DNA from: CAZFCK01 sp964517355
Lineage (GTDB): Bacteria; Desulfobacterota; Desulfovibrionia; Desulfovibrionales; Desulfovibrionaceae
Direction: 5' to 3'
Length of the DNA stretch: 12,452 bases
Assembly: GCA_964517355.1 (NCBI GenBank)
Contig: CAZFCK010000139.1
Location: forward strand, 1 to 12,452
Below, piece by piece: positions 1-6,525 of the stretch. The notes below the pieces were generated by a model that was not told where the DNA came from, ran no database searches, and was given only the letters and a program-made list of their open reading frames with translations. Numbering within the stretch: the first letter of the stretch is position 1; each line of letters begins with the position of its first letter. A program made the translations under genes and the position numbers.

Positions 1-32
1 AACAAGGCTCTCCCCTGAAACAATTTCCAATT
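1..32. repeat. 32-bp direct repeat, left copy (window terminus)
   Basis: The first 32 bases are identical to the last 32 bases (12421-12452). The sequence starts with AACAAGGC, the right arm of a hairpin that is complete only in the right-hand copy, and runs into a second palindrome. The exact match at both window limits means that one of three things holds: the window lies between two copies of an interspersed repeat, it is a contig broken at a repeat, or it is a circle with overlapping ends. Sequence alone does not decide. Confidence 0.9.
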
Positions 33-41
33 GTTCCAGGG
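13..41. repeat. Palindromic repeat unit, complete hairpin
   Basis: The arms at 13-25 and 29-41 pair in 12 of 13 positions (one A/C mismatch at 18/36) around a 3-base loop TCC. A smaller hairpin follows at 62-74 (CGCTT-TTC-AAGCG), just after a CTAGCGC sequence like the one that opens the copies at 12260 and 12401. This looks like a composite intergenic palindromic repeat of REP/ERIC style rather than a terminator, because there is no T tract after it. The right-hand copy at the window end is cut inside this hairpin. Confidence 0.7.
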
Positions 42-74
42 AAATGCATAAGAGGATCTAGCGCTTTTCAAGCG

Positions 75-225
75 TGAGATGCTCTAATGAGATACCGCAC
101 CAGACGGAAGCCCTTTCCATTGACCACCACGCAGGCTTGTAGCAGTTGCCCAACTTGATTTACCAAAAATATCCCTCCACATATCGGCATGTTAAAATAA
201 AAACAATATTTTTTGCATTTTTTTC
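75..225. other. Intergenic, no gene recognised
   Basis: I see no supported gene here. A minus-strand reading of about 60 codons (68-256) has no convincing ribosome site and no family resemblance. The right part is AT-rich with a run of T at 218-224, leading into the first promoter-like element. Confidence 0.5.
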
Positions 226-255
226 TTGACACAGCATTCCACACGGGAATATACA
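226..255 (+). promoter_or_regulatory. Candidate sigma70 promoter P1
   Basis: A perfect -35 box TTGACA lies at 226-231 and a TATACA -10 candidate at 250-255, with an 18-base spacer. The region is AT-rich and the first operator lies about 60 bases downstream. The -10 box matches the consensus in only four of six positions, so this is moderate evidence. Confidence 0.45.
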
Positions 256-311
256 AACAAAAAAAAGTAAACGGAATGGATTAAACGCTGGCTTATTAGT
301 TTAAAGCAAAA

Positions 312-325
312 TGTAAGCGCATACA
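312..325. promoter_or_regulatory. LacI-family-type operator O1
   Basis: TGTAAGCGCATACA is an imperfect 14-bp dyad centred on the CG step at 318/319. Half-sites are TGTAAGC and TGTATGC. It matches the pattern common to LacI/GalR-family sites (AT-rich flanks, central CG). It is one of four copies in this control region, 172 bp upstream of O2. Confidence 0.75.
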
Positions 326-483
326 TAAGCGGAGGCACAGCTTATGCCACACTTCCGAAACGACATCGCGAACATTCACAGCGACACCAGGCCTCAGCGT
401 ATATCCAAACAAAAAGTATACTATTTCGGAAAGTTGAAAAAAATAATTCAGCGGCCGCACTGGATCTTTTTTTTGAAACATAA

Positions 484-497
484 TGTAAACGCTTACA
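484..497. promoter_or_regulatory. LacI-family-type operator O2
   Basis: TGTAAACGCTTACA is close to a perfect dyad (half-sites TGTAAAC and TGTAAGC) and the best-matching of the four copies. It is preceded by CATAAT at 479-484, which resembles a -10 box, but no -35 box sits at a proper distance. Confidence 0.8.
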
Positions 498-783
498 TAG
501 TCACAATTAAATTTTCATCTTTCGTGTGCCCCCTCTTGCGGAACAGCAACGCACCGGCAAAAATCTCCAACGGCGCGGTTCGCTTCCTCCCCGCCGCTCG
601 CGGACCACTGCCGGCGATATCGCCCCAGACGCTCTCTTTAGCCCGGGGCCGTCGAACTCCGCATGAGGGGCACTCCCTTTTGCACAACCCATCATTCAGT
701 ATGAAAACAGGGCTCTGTTCCGTGGCTCCCGCTACATTCAGGCGCCACCTCCATTGCCCAGCCCATTTTTTTTCACAAAGGCC
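498..783. other. GC-rich spacer between the two promoter/operator modules
   Basis: This 286-bp stretch is GC-rich, unlike the AT-rich promoter segments on both sides. Open frames cross it on both strands, including one from ATG 344 on the + strand and one at 493-819 on the minus strand. Neither resembles a known protein, and both run through operator or promoter sequence. No T-tract terminator hairpin was found. It ends in a T run (766-773), like the one preceding P1. Confidence 0.4.
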
Positions 784-812
784 TTGACAGGGATACCCTA
801 CAAAGGTAAAAT
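784..812 (+). promoter_or_regulatory. Sigma70 promoter P2
   Basis: A perfect -35 TTGACA (784-789) is separated by the optimal 17 bases from TAAAAT (807-812), which matches the -10 consensus in five of six positions. It is the strongest promoter candidate in the window. It reads toward the operon, with operator O3 about 50 bases beyond the -10 box. A LacI-type repressor at O3 could block elongation or loop with O4. Confidence 0.65.
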
Positions 813-861
813 ACGCCAAACTTTATAATATTTTAATTTAATTTGTTTTTTTTAATAAAAA

Positions 862-875
862 TGTAAACGCATACA
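862..875. promoter_or_regulatory. LacI-family-type operator O3
   Basis: TGTAAACGCATACA, with half-sites TGTAAAC and TGTATGC, lies in an AT-rich context downstream of P2. It sits 550 bp from O1 and 173 bp before O4. Confidence 0.78.
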
Positions 876-1034
876 TTGATAAGGCGTAAACTCATGGTCA
901 GCATGGCTTCATCTTCCCTCACCCGCAAGAACGTCAGGTCAAAGCTAGGCCTGATATTTAAAAAATACTATTATCACAGTAGATTGAAACTTATTTTCCT
1001 TTCCATTGCAGTGTTGTTTTTATTTTCTTCAAAA

Positions 1035-1048
1035 TGTAAGCGATTACA
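1035..1048. promoter_or_regulatory. LacI-family-type operator O4
   Basis: TGTAAGCGATTACA, with half-sites TGTAAGC and TGTAATC, is the copy nearest the operon and ends 119 bases before the first start codon. A weak promoter (TTGCAG at 1005-1010, CAAAAT at 1030-1035, 19-base spacer) may overlap it, which would be a classical repressor position. Confidence 0.78.
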
Positions 1049-1156
1049 TTGTAAGTTAATTCCCTGCCCCTCCATCCTGGCGCCACGGCTTCGTTCTCTC
1101 CCCGTTCCGCGTTCAGACGGCCGGGCACTGTTCTCGTAACCCTTTTCACCTTATGC

Positions 1157-1163
1157 AGGAGGA
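1157..1163 (+). promoter_or_regulatory. Ribosome binding site deciding the first start
   Basis: AGGAGGA lies 4 bases before ATG 1168. The earlier in-frame ATG at 1153 is only just upstream of this site, so it has no ribosome site at a usable distance. The protein therefore starts at 1168. Confidence 0.85.
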
Positions 1164-1167
1164 TTTC

Positions 1168-2187
1168 ATGGTCAAAGTAGGTGTCATCGGATACGGCGTG
1201 ATCGGTCAAAGGCTTGCCGACGGCGTCTTTCGCCAGGAAGACATGGAGCTCGTCGGCGTGTGCGATGTGGCGCCTACGCTCTCAGTGCGCGCGCTCAAGG
1301 AAAGCGGCATGCCGTATAATTTTTTCTCGGGCGCAAAGGACAACGGCGCCCTTGAGGCCGCGGGAATTCCCGTTTCCGGCTCGTTTGAGGAACTGGTGCA
1401 GGAAAGCGACATCCTGCTCGACGCCGCCCCCGGCGGGATAGGCGCGAAAAACAAGACCACGTACGAAAAATACGGGAAAAAGGCCGTGTTCCAGGGCGGC
1501 GAGGCGGACTCCGTGGCGGACGTCTTCTTCCACGGCTACGCCAACTATGAAAAAGGCCTCGGCGCGCAGTACCTCAAGCTGACCTCATGCAACACCACGG
1601 GCCTTATCCGCGCCGTGGACAGCATGGACCGCAGCGTGGGCGTGGAAAAGGTGGCCATCACCATCATCAGGCGCGTGGCCGACCCCGGCGACTACCACCG
1701 CGGCCTCACGAACGCCCTGATGGTGGACGAGGCGCCCTCGCACCAGTGTCTGGATCTCATGCACATCATGCCCCACATCCATGCCACGGGTATCCTGGTG
1801 CACACGCCCGTGACCCACGGCCACATCATCACCCTGTGCGTAACGCCCAAGAAAAGCGTTTCCCTCGAGGATGTGGAAGCGGAATTCCGCAAACACGACC
1901 GCATCCGCGTGGTCAGCCGCAAGGAAGGCTTTCTGGGCAACGCCTCGCTCTTCCGCTACGCCCGCGACCTGGGGAACCACCGTAGCGACATGTATGAAAT
2001 CGCCCTGTGGAAGGACACCCTGGTCAAATCCGGTGAAGATGTCATGTTCGCCATCAATATTCCGCAGGAATCCATCACCATTCCCGAATCCCTGGATGCG
2101 GTCCGCGCGGCCATGGAAATGCAGACCGACCGGCTCCAGGCCGTTGGCAAGACAAACACCTATCTCGGTTTGGGGAAATGGAAGTGA
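1168..2187 (+). CDS. Archaeal-type (type II) glyceraldehyde-3-phosphate dehydrogenase homologue
   Basis: The 339-residue product has the length and layout of archaeal phosphorylating GAPDH, which converts an aldehyde plus phosphate to an acyl phosphate with NAD(P)H. An N-terminal Rossmann motif GYGVIG (8-13) is followed by Asp33. The catalytic segment SCNTTGL carries Cys141. Paired arginines RR (168-169) precede ADP, as in archaeal enzymes, where this region contacts phosphate. His217/His219 in THGH fit the archaeal catalytic histidine. The archaeal PSHH motif reads PSHQ here (190-193). The gene overlaps the next one by 10 bp, so the two are probably co-translated. This GAPDH type is uncommon in bacteria, where the unrelated-sequence type I enzyme does glycolysis. 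The operon context suggests a dedicated catabolic aldehyde or acyl-phosphate substrate. Family assignment is firm; the substrate is inferred and unknown. Confidence 0.88.
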   Translation: MVKVGVIGYGVIGQRLADGVFRQEDMELVGVCDVAPTLSVRALKESGMPYNFFSGAKDNGALEAAGIPVSGSFEELVQESDILLDAAPGGIGAKNKTTYEKYGKKAVFQGGEADSVADVFFHGYANYEKGLGAQYLKLTSCNTTGLIRAVDSMDRSVGVEKVAITIIRRVADPGDYHRGLTNALMVDEAPSHQCLDLMHIMPHIHATGILVHTPVTHGHIITLCVTPKKSVSLEDVEAEFRKHDRIRVVSRKEGFLGNASLFRYARDLGNHRSDMYEIALWKDTLVKSGEDVMFAINIPQESITIPESLDAVRAAMEMQTDRLQAVGKTNTYLGLGKWK

Positions 2188-3446
2188 TTGGGAACATACG
2201 CATCAATTCCTTCGCGGATTACGATTACAGCGGCAAGACCGTTATCCTGCGGCTCGACATCAATTGCCCGGTGGATGCGGCGACCGGGGCGCTGCGCAAC
2301 ACGAACCGCATCGACAAGAGCGCGGGAACCCTTGTGCGCCTGCTCCGCCAGGGCGCCAAGGTCGTCGTCATCGCCCACCAGGGCGATTCCCAGGACTACA
2401 AGAGCCTGATCCCCATGGAACAGCACGCCGGGCGGCTTTCCGAGCTGGCGGGATGCACCGTGTCCTATATAGACGACGTTTGCGGCCCGGCCGCGCGCGA
2501 AGTGGTGCGGACGCTCGAACCGGGGCAGGCCGTTTTACTCGGCAATCTGCGGTATCTCGCCGAAGAGGTGACCGCTTTTGAATTCGCGCTCAAGGTGCCC
2601 CCGCGCGAATACCTGAACTGCTACCTCATCCGTTCCCTGGCGCCGTTGGCCGACGCCTACGTCAACGACGCGTTCTCGGCCGCGCACCGCAATTCTCCCT
2701 CGCAAGTGGCCTTCCAGGAACTCCTGCCTTCGGCCGCCGGAGAACTGCTGTTCGCCGAGGTCAACGCCCTTTCCCAGGTCTTGGAGACGCCCGCGCGCCC
2801 CGCAGTCTATCTGTTGGGGGGCAACCGCATCTCCGACGCCTACGGCATGATGGGCGAAGTGCTTTCGCGCAGCGCGGCCCAGACCATTCTGACCTGCGGT
2901 GTCACCGGGCTGGTGATGCTCCAGGCGAAAGGGGTGCGTCTGGGGGCCAAGGCCGAGAAGTACATCATCGACCGTGGCTACGACTCGTATATTCCCCAAT
3001 CCCTGGAGTTGCTCGAACGCTACGGCGACTATATCCGCGTGCCCCTGGACGTGGCCTTTGAAAAGGACGGCAAGCGGCAGGAAATACCCGCGAACGAGCT
3101 GCCCGTGGAAGCGGATCTTCTGGATATCGGCGAGCAAACCATCGCCGCCTACGAAAAGGAAATAGCGAGGGCCGGAACCGTGTTCGTCAACGGCCCTCCC
3201 GGAGTCTACGAGAATCCGCTTTTCGAGCGGGGCTCGCGCGCCCTCTTCACCGCCGTGCAGAACGCCTCGGGCTACACTGTCATCGGCGGGGGCGACAGCG
3301 TCAGCTGCGCCGCCACGTTCATCGACACTTCACGCATCGGTCATGTCTGCACCGCCGGCGGCGCCATGGTGCAGTACCTTTCCGGCAAAACAATGCCGCT
3401 GCTGGCGGCCATGGAAAAAGCCTACTCCCACCCAATCAAAGGATAA
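2178..3446 (+). CDS. Archaeal-type phosphoglycerate kinase homologue, altered acceptor site
   Basis: The 422-residue product has both PGK domains. The N-terminal acceptor domain keeps Asp27/Asn29 (RLDINCP), Arg44 (NRID), His67, Arg125 (GNLR) and Arg171 (AHR). The C-terminal nucleotide domain keeps NGPPGVYE (338-345), GGGDS (370-374) and TAGGAM (392-397). Archaeal features are AHQG and VNDAFSAAHR. The loop that normally reads HxGRP or HQSRP is HQGDSQD, so the arginine that helps hold the 3-phosphate is lost and an acid takes its place. GGAKVxDK is GGNRISDA (214-221). PGK chemistry (acyl phosphate + ADP to acid + ATP) is expected, but on something other than 3-phosphoglycerate. The start is ambiguous: ATG 2178 has only GGGGA one base upstream, while GTG 2184 has better spacing from it. 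Confidence 0.85.
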   Translation: MEVIGNIRINSFADYDYSGKTVILRLDINCPVDAATGALRNTNRIDKSAGTLVRLLRQGAKVVVIAHQGDSQDYKSLIPMEQHAGRLSELAGCTVSYIDDVCGPAAREVVRTLEPGQAVLLGNLRYLAEEVTAFEFALKVPPREYLNCYLIRSLAPLADAYVNDAFSAAHRNSPSQVAFQELLPSAAGELLFAEVNALSQVLETPARPAVYLLGGNRISDAYGMMGEVLSRSAAQTILTCGVTGLVMLQAKGVRLGAKAEKYIIDRGYDSYIPQSLELLERYGDYIRVPLDVAFEKDGKRQEIPANELPVEADLLDIGEQTIAAYEKEIARAGTVFVNGPPGVYENPLFERGSRALFTAVQNASGYTVIGGGDSVSCAATFIDTSRIGHVCTAGGAMVQYLSGKTMPLLAAMEKAYSHPIKG

Positions 3447-3450
3447 AGCC

Positions 3451-4128
3451 ATGTCTAAGAAAAAAGTCGGTGTCATCCATACCTTTCTGTACTCGGTCGA
3501 GGATCTGAAAGCCCTGTTCGCGGAAATGCTGCCGGAAGTGGAAATGATCAACATCATCGACGACAGCCTGCTCAAGGAAGTGCTCGCCAACAAGGGGACC
3601 ACTCCGGGCGTTATCAAACGCATCTGCCAGTATGCCGTGCTGCTCGAAGCTTTGGGCTGCGAATGCATCCTGAACCAGTGCTCCTCCGTGGGTGAAGCCG
3701 CCGACGTCGCCGCAAAGCTCATCTCCATCCCCTATGTCAAGGTGGACAGGCCCATGGGCGCCATCGCCATCAAAGAAGCGCTCAAGGGCGGCAAGCGCGT
3801 CGGCGTCGTGGCCACGGCCATCTCCACCCTGGGCCCCTCCACACGCCTGGTGGAAAGCACGGCCCGCGAATTGGGCGCGGACATCACCGTTTCCTCCTGC
3901 TTCGCCGAGGGCGCTTACGAGGCCCTGCTCCAGGAAAACGACAAACCCAAACACGATAAGATCCTCATGGACACCATCAAGCAGGCCGTGGCGGAAAACG
4001 ACGCCGTGGTGCTGGCCCAAGGCAGCATGATGTCCTTGCTTGAAAAGACCAAAGACCTGGGCAAACCCGTTGTTTGCAGCTTCCGCACCGGAGTCGCGCA
4101 AATCAGGGACGTGCTCGGCCTTCCATAA
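3451..4128 (+). CDS. Asp/Glu/hydantoin racemase-superfamily protein
   Basis: The 225-residue product starts at ATG 3451, with AAAGGA seven bases upstream and a 4-bp gap after the PGK-like gene. It has the two-lobed alpha/beta pattern of the superfamily, with VGVIHT at the N-terminus, the first catalytic-cysteine segment NQCSSVGE (Cys77) and KRVGVVATAISTLGPS opening the second lobe. Where two-cysteine racemases carry the second cysteine (GCTH type), this protein reads LAQGSM (188-193) without one. Superfamily members include amino-acid racemases, hydantoin racemase, maleate isomerase and arylmalonate decarboxylase. With one cysteine, a two-base racemase is unlikely. An isomerase, decarboxylase or one-sided proton transfer is possible. 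Uncharacterised relatives with the AQ-x-SM pattern occur, to my memory, beside sugar-acid catabolic genes. Function is not assigned. Confidence 0.75.
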   Translation: MSKKKVGVIHTFLYSVEDLKALFAEMLPEVEMINIIDDSLLKEVLANKGTTPGVIKRICQYAVLLEALGCECILNQCSSVGEAADVAAKLISIPYVKVDRPMGAIAIKEALKGGKRVGVVATAISTLGPSTRLVESTARELGADITVSSCFAEGAYEALLQENDKPKHDKILMDTIKQAVAENDAVVLAQGSMMSLLEKTKDLGKPVVCSFRTGVAQIRDVLGLP

Positions 4129-4136
4129 CAGTCTCC

Positions 4137-4182
4137 CGCCTGTCGCAGGGGAACGGCTCTTTGCCGGAACCCGCGACAGGCG
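4137..4182 (+). other. Strong intergenic stem-loop before larA-like gene
   Basis: CGCCTGTCGC (4137-4146) pairs perfectly with GCGACAGGCG (4173-4182). Inside, GGG (4148-4150) can pair with CCC (4170-4172) and CGGC (4154-4157) with GCCG (4163-4166). The bases after it are TTCATTCC, not a T run, so a classical intrinsic terminator is unlikely. It may stabilise or process the upstream mRNA, or reduce read-through into the next gene. Confidence 0.7.
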
Positions 4183-4237
4183 TTCATTCCACGGCAGGGG
4201 TGGACGCATTACAGAGACTGGTCTGCGGAGGTGATTC

Positions 4238-5488
4238 ATGGAAGTCGTATTAGCCAAAGGCAAGCAGAAGATTTCTATAACCCTTGAAGACGATCGGGTC
4301 ATGGGCCTGCTCGTTCCCACGGTCACGGAGCGTGCGGGCGACGCCTGCGCAACGCTGCGCCACAGCCTCGAGCAGCCTATCGGTTCTCCCAGGCTGCGGG
4401 AGCTGGTGGGGCCGGGAACCGTTGTGGCCATCGTCACCAGCGACATCACCCGCCCCTGTCCTTCCCGCGTCATGCTGCCGCCCGTGCTCGATGAACTCGC
4501 CGCCGCCGGCGTGCGCAAACAAGACATCCGCATTGTCTTCGCCCTTGGTTCCCACCGGCGCCACACGGCTGAAGAACTGGAATATCTGGTCGGCCCCGAC
4601 ATTCTGCGCGACTACGCATGCCTGGATTCCGACGCCGGCGACTGCGTGCTCGTGGGCACCACGAGCCGGGGCACGCCCATGGAGATTCACCGCCCCGTGG
4701 CGGAAGCGGATTTCCGCATCTGTCTCGGCAATATCGAATACCATTATTTCGCCGGTTATTCCGGCGGCGCCAAGGCGCTCTTTCCCGGGGTCTCCACGCC
4801 GCGCAGCATTCAGGCCAACCACAGCATGATGGTGGAGGACGGCGCGTCCACCGGCAGGCTGGAGGGCAACCCCGTGCGCCGGGATATCGAAGAACTGCAT
4901 CGGTTCCTGTCCGTGGACTTCATCTGCAACGTGGTCCTGGGTCCAGGCAAGGAAATCCTCAAGGCCGTGGCCGGGCATTACGTGCTGGCGCACAGGGCCG
5001 GCTGCGAGTTTCTCGATTCCATGTACAAGTTTCCCTTGCCCCACGCCGCGGACATCGTCCTGGTCAGCGCCGGGGGTTATCCCAAGGACATCAACATGTA
5101 CCAGGCGCAAAAGGCCCTGGACAACGCCCGGTTCGCCGTGCGTCAGGGCGGCTGCATCATCCTTGTGGCCTCCTGTCCCGAACATTACGGGTCCGCGACC
5201 TTCGAGCGCTGGATCCGGAGGGCCGAATCACCGGAACAGATCATTCGCGACATCGCCGTGAATTTCGAACTGGGCGGGCACAAGGCCGCGGCCATCGCAC
5301 TGGCCCTGCGCAAGGCGAGGGTGCTTGTCGTGAGCGACATGGACGACGACGTGGCCCGCAGTCTGTTTTTCGAACCCATGGGCACCGTGGAGCAGGCCCT
5401 GCAAACGGCGGCCACGATCTGCGGCCCCGAGGCGAGCATTTTGGTGATGCCCATGGGGGGCTCGACCTTGCCCGTTGTTGCGGCGTAA
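4238..5488 (+). CDS. larA-like: LarA-family nickel-pincer 2-hydroxyacid racemase/epimerase
   Basis: The 416-residue product begins at ATG 4238, after a near-perfect ribosome site GGAGGTGA (4227-4234). LarA enzymes racemise or epimerise 2-hydroxyacids by hydride transfer to a nickel-pincer nucleotide bound to a lysine. The family signature is intact: DITRP (Asp69, Arg72), GSHR (His106, Arg107), EYHYFAGYSGGAK with His169 and cofactor lysine Lys179, ANH (His195), and MYQAQK with Tyr288, Gln289 and Lys292. The spacings His-10-Lys-16-His and Gln-3-Lys match Lactiplantibacillus LarA as I remember it. Cofactor genes larB, larC and larE are not in the window and must be elsewhere if the enzyme is active. 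Members of this family act on lactate, malate, phenyllactate, 2-hydroxyglutarate and gluconate-type acids. The neighbours suggest a polyhydroxy or otherwise substituted acid, but the substrate cannot be read from sequence. Confidence 0.9.
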   Translation: MEVVLAKGKQKISITLEDDRVMGLLVPTVTERAGDACATLRHSLEQPIGSPRLRELVGPGTVVAIVTSDITRPCPSRVMLPPVLDELAAAGVRKQDIRIVFALGSHRRHTAEELEYLVGPDILRDYACLDSDAGDCVLVGTTSRGTPMEIHRPVAEADFRICLGNIEYHYFAGYSGGAKALFPGVSTPRSIQANHSMMVEDGASTGRLEGNPVRRDIEELHRFLSVDFICNVVLGPGKEILKAVAGHYVLAHRAGCEFLDSMYKFPLPHAADIVLVSAGGYPKDINMYQAQKALDNARFAVRQGGCIILVASCPEHYGSATFERWIRRAESPEQIIRDIAVNFELGGHKAAAIALALRKARVLVVSDMDDDVARSLFFEPMGTVEQALQTAATICGPEASILVMPMGGSTLPVVAA

Positions 5489-5544
5489 GGTGCCCCCGGC
5501 AACATGTCAAAGGACACTTTTTCTAATATAAGCGGAGAGATACG

Positions 5545-6348
5545 ATGGATTGTTCTGACAATACACCCCGGGAAGGTATAAAACGCGGGGCCGAATTCGA
5601 CCTTGACGGCAAAACGGCCATGATCACGGGAGCCGCGGGCGGCATCGGCCTGGCCATATCACGGACCCTGGCGCGCTACGGAGCCGACGTGGCCCTGTGC
5701 GACATCCAGAAGGAGCCGGTGCAACGGGCGGCGGCCGACATCGCAACCGCCTGGGGCGTGCGCGCCTCCTCCCAGATCCTGGACGTGACGCAAAAGGACT
5801 CCATCAACGCCGCGGTGGATGCGGTGGTCAACGAATTCGGCCGCATCGACATCCTTGTCAACAGCGCCGGCGTCAATATCCCCCAAGTGGCCGAGGAGGT
5901 TACGGAAGAGGCCTGGGACAAGGTGCTGGACATCAACCTCAAAGGCACCTTCTTCTGTTGTCAGGCCGTGGGGCGCGTCATGATCGCGCAGCAGGGAGGC
6001 AAAATCATCAATGTCTCCTCCCAGGCAGGATCAGTGGGACTCATCCGGCGCAGTGCCTATTGCTCAAGCAAGGGCGGCGTGGACCAGCTGACCCGCGTCC
6101 TCGCCGTTGAATGGGCCAAACACAACATCAACGTCAACTCCCTGGCGCCCACGTTTCTGCTGACGCCCTTGACCGAGGCCATGTTCAAGGAGCCCGAATT
6201 CAAGGCCTACGTGGACGCGAACATTCTCTTTCCAAAACTGGCGACAACCGAAGACCTTGTCGGCGCCGCGGTGTTTCTGGCGTCCCGCGCCGCGGACATG
6301 GTCACGGGTACAGTGTTGTATGTGGATGGTGGATGGACCGCACATTAA
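5545..6348 (+). CDS. Short-chain dehydrogenase/reductase, NAD-type
   Basis: The 267-residue product is a classical SDR oxidoreductase. It starts at ATG 5545 with GGAG at 5534-5537. Motifs in order are TGAAGGIG (28-35), Asp53 at the end of the second strand (NAD rather than NADP preference), NSAG (106-109, usually NNAG), Asn131, Ser159, and the Tyr172-x3-Lys176 catalytic pair in YCSSK. The C-terminus LYVDGGWTAH is typical of sugar-alcohol, gluconate and 3-oxoacyl-type SDRs. The N-terminal 18 residues are an extra polar leader. It probably oxidises a secondary alcohol in the same pathway as the LarA and GAPDH/PGK homologues, for example a 2- or 3-hydroxyl of a hydroxyacid. The exact substrate is not inferable. 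Confidence 0.9.
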   Translation: MDCSDNTPREGIKRGAEFDLDGKTAMITGAAGGIGLAISRTLARYGADVALCDIQKEPVQRAAADIATAWGVRASSQILDVTQKDSINAAVDAVVNEFGRIDILVNSAGVNIPQVAEEVTEEAWDKVLDINLKGTFFCCQAVGRVMIAQQGGKIINVSSQAGSVGLIRRSAYCSSKGGVDQLTRVLAVEWAKHNINVNSLAPTFLLTPLTEAMFKEPEFKAYVDANILFPKLATTEDLVGAAVFLASRAADMVTGTVLYVDGGWTAH

Positions 6349-6525
6349 AACGCATAACTTGTAACGGTTGCGATGCGCCAAAGCATTTACGTGAACCGGC
6401 AACGTATTCTTTGAGAACACTGTTGTATTGCAAGACGAAAACGCACTCATGCGGCTTGCTTGCGGTCCCTAGGAATGTTTTTTTACACGGAGGAACCTAA
6501 CCATTTAATCGTAAGGGGTAGTTCC
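6349..6525 (+). other. Intergenic gap before the transporter genes
   Basis: This is a 177-bp gap. CGGTT and AACCG arms with an inner ATGC/GCAT pair can form a stem-loop around 6364-6398. A strong GGAGGA at 6488-6493 is not at a working distance from ATG 6526, which instead uses AAGGGG (6513-6518). No promoter with convincing boxes and no TGTAA...TTACA operator was found, so the transporter is probably read from upstream, perhaps with a minor internal promoter. Confidence 0.4.

Noticed and set aside
493..819. Minus-strand open frame of 108 codons in the control region
   Set aside because: It overlaps operator O2 and promoter P2, has no family resemblance and no clear ribosome site. It is probably a chance frame in GC-rich spacer.
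3436..4602. Long minus-strand open frame opposite the racemase-like and LarA-like genes
   Set aside because: It lies antisense to two well-supported families and crosses the intergenic stem-loop. The composition is typical of a shadow frame.
5505..5522. TGTC/GACA mini-hairpin followed by TTTTT before the SDR gene, as an intrinsic terminator
   Set aside because: The stem is only four base pairs, too weak to terminate, and the following gene has no promoter of its own that I can see.
6352..6440. Internal promoter or fifth operator ahead of the binding-protein gene
   Set aside because: TGTAACGGTTG lacks the second half-site. The candidate boxes (TTGAGA 6411, TATTCT 6405) are not in a workable arrangement.
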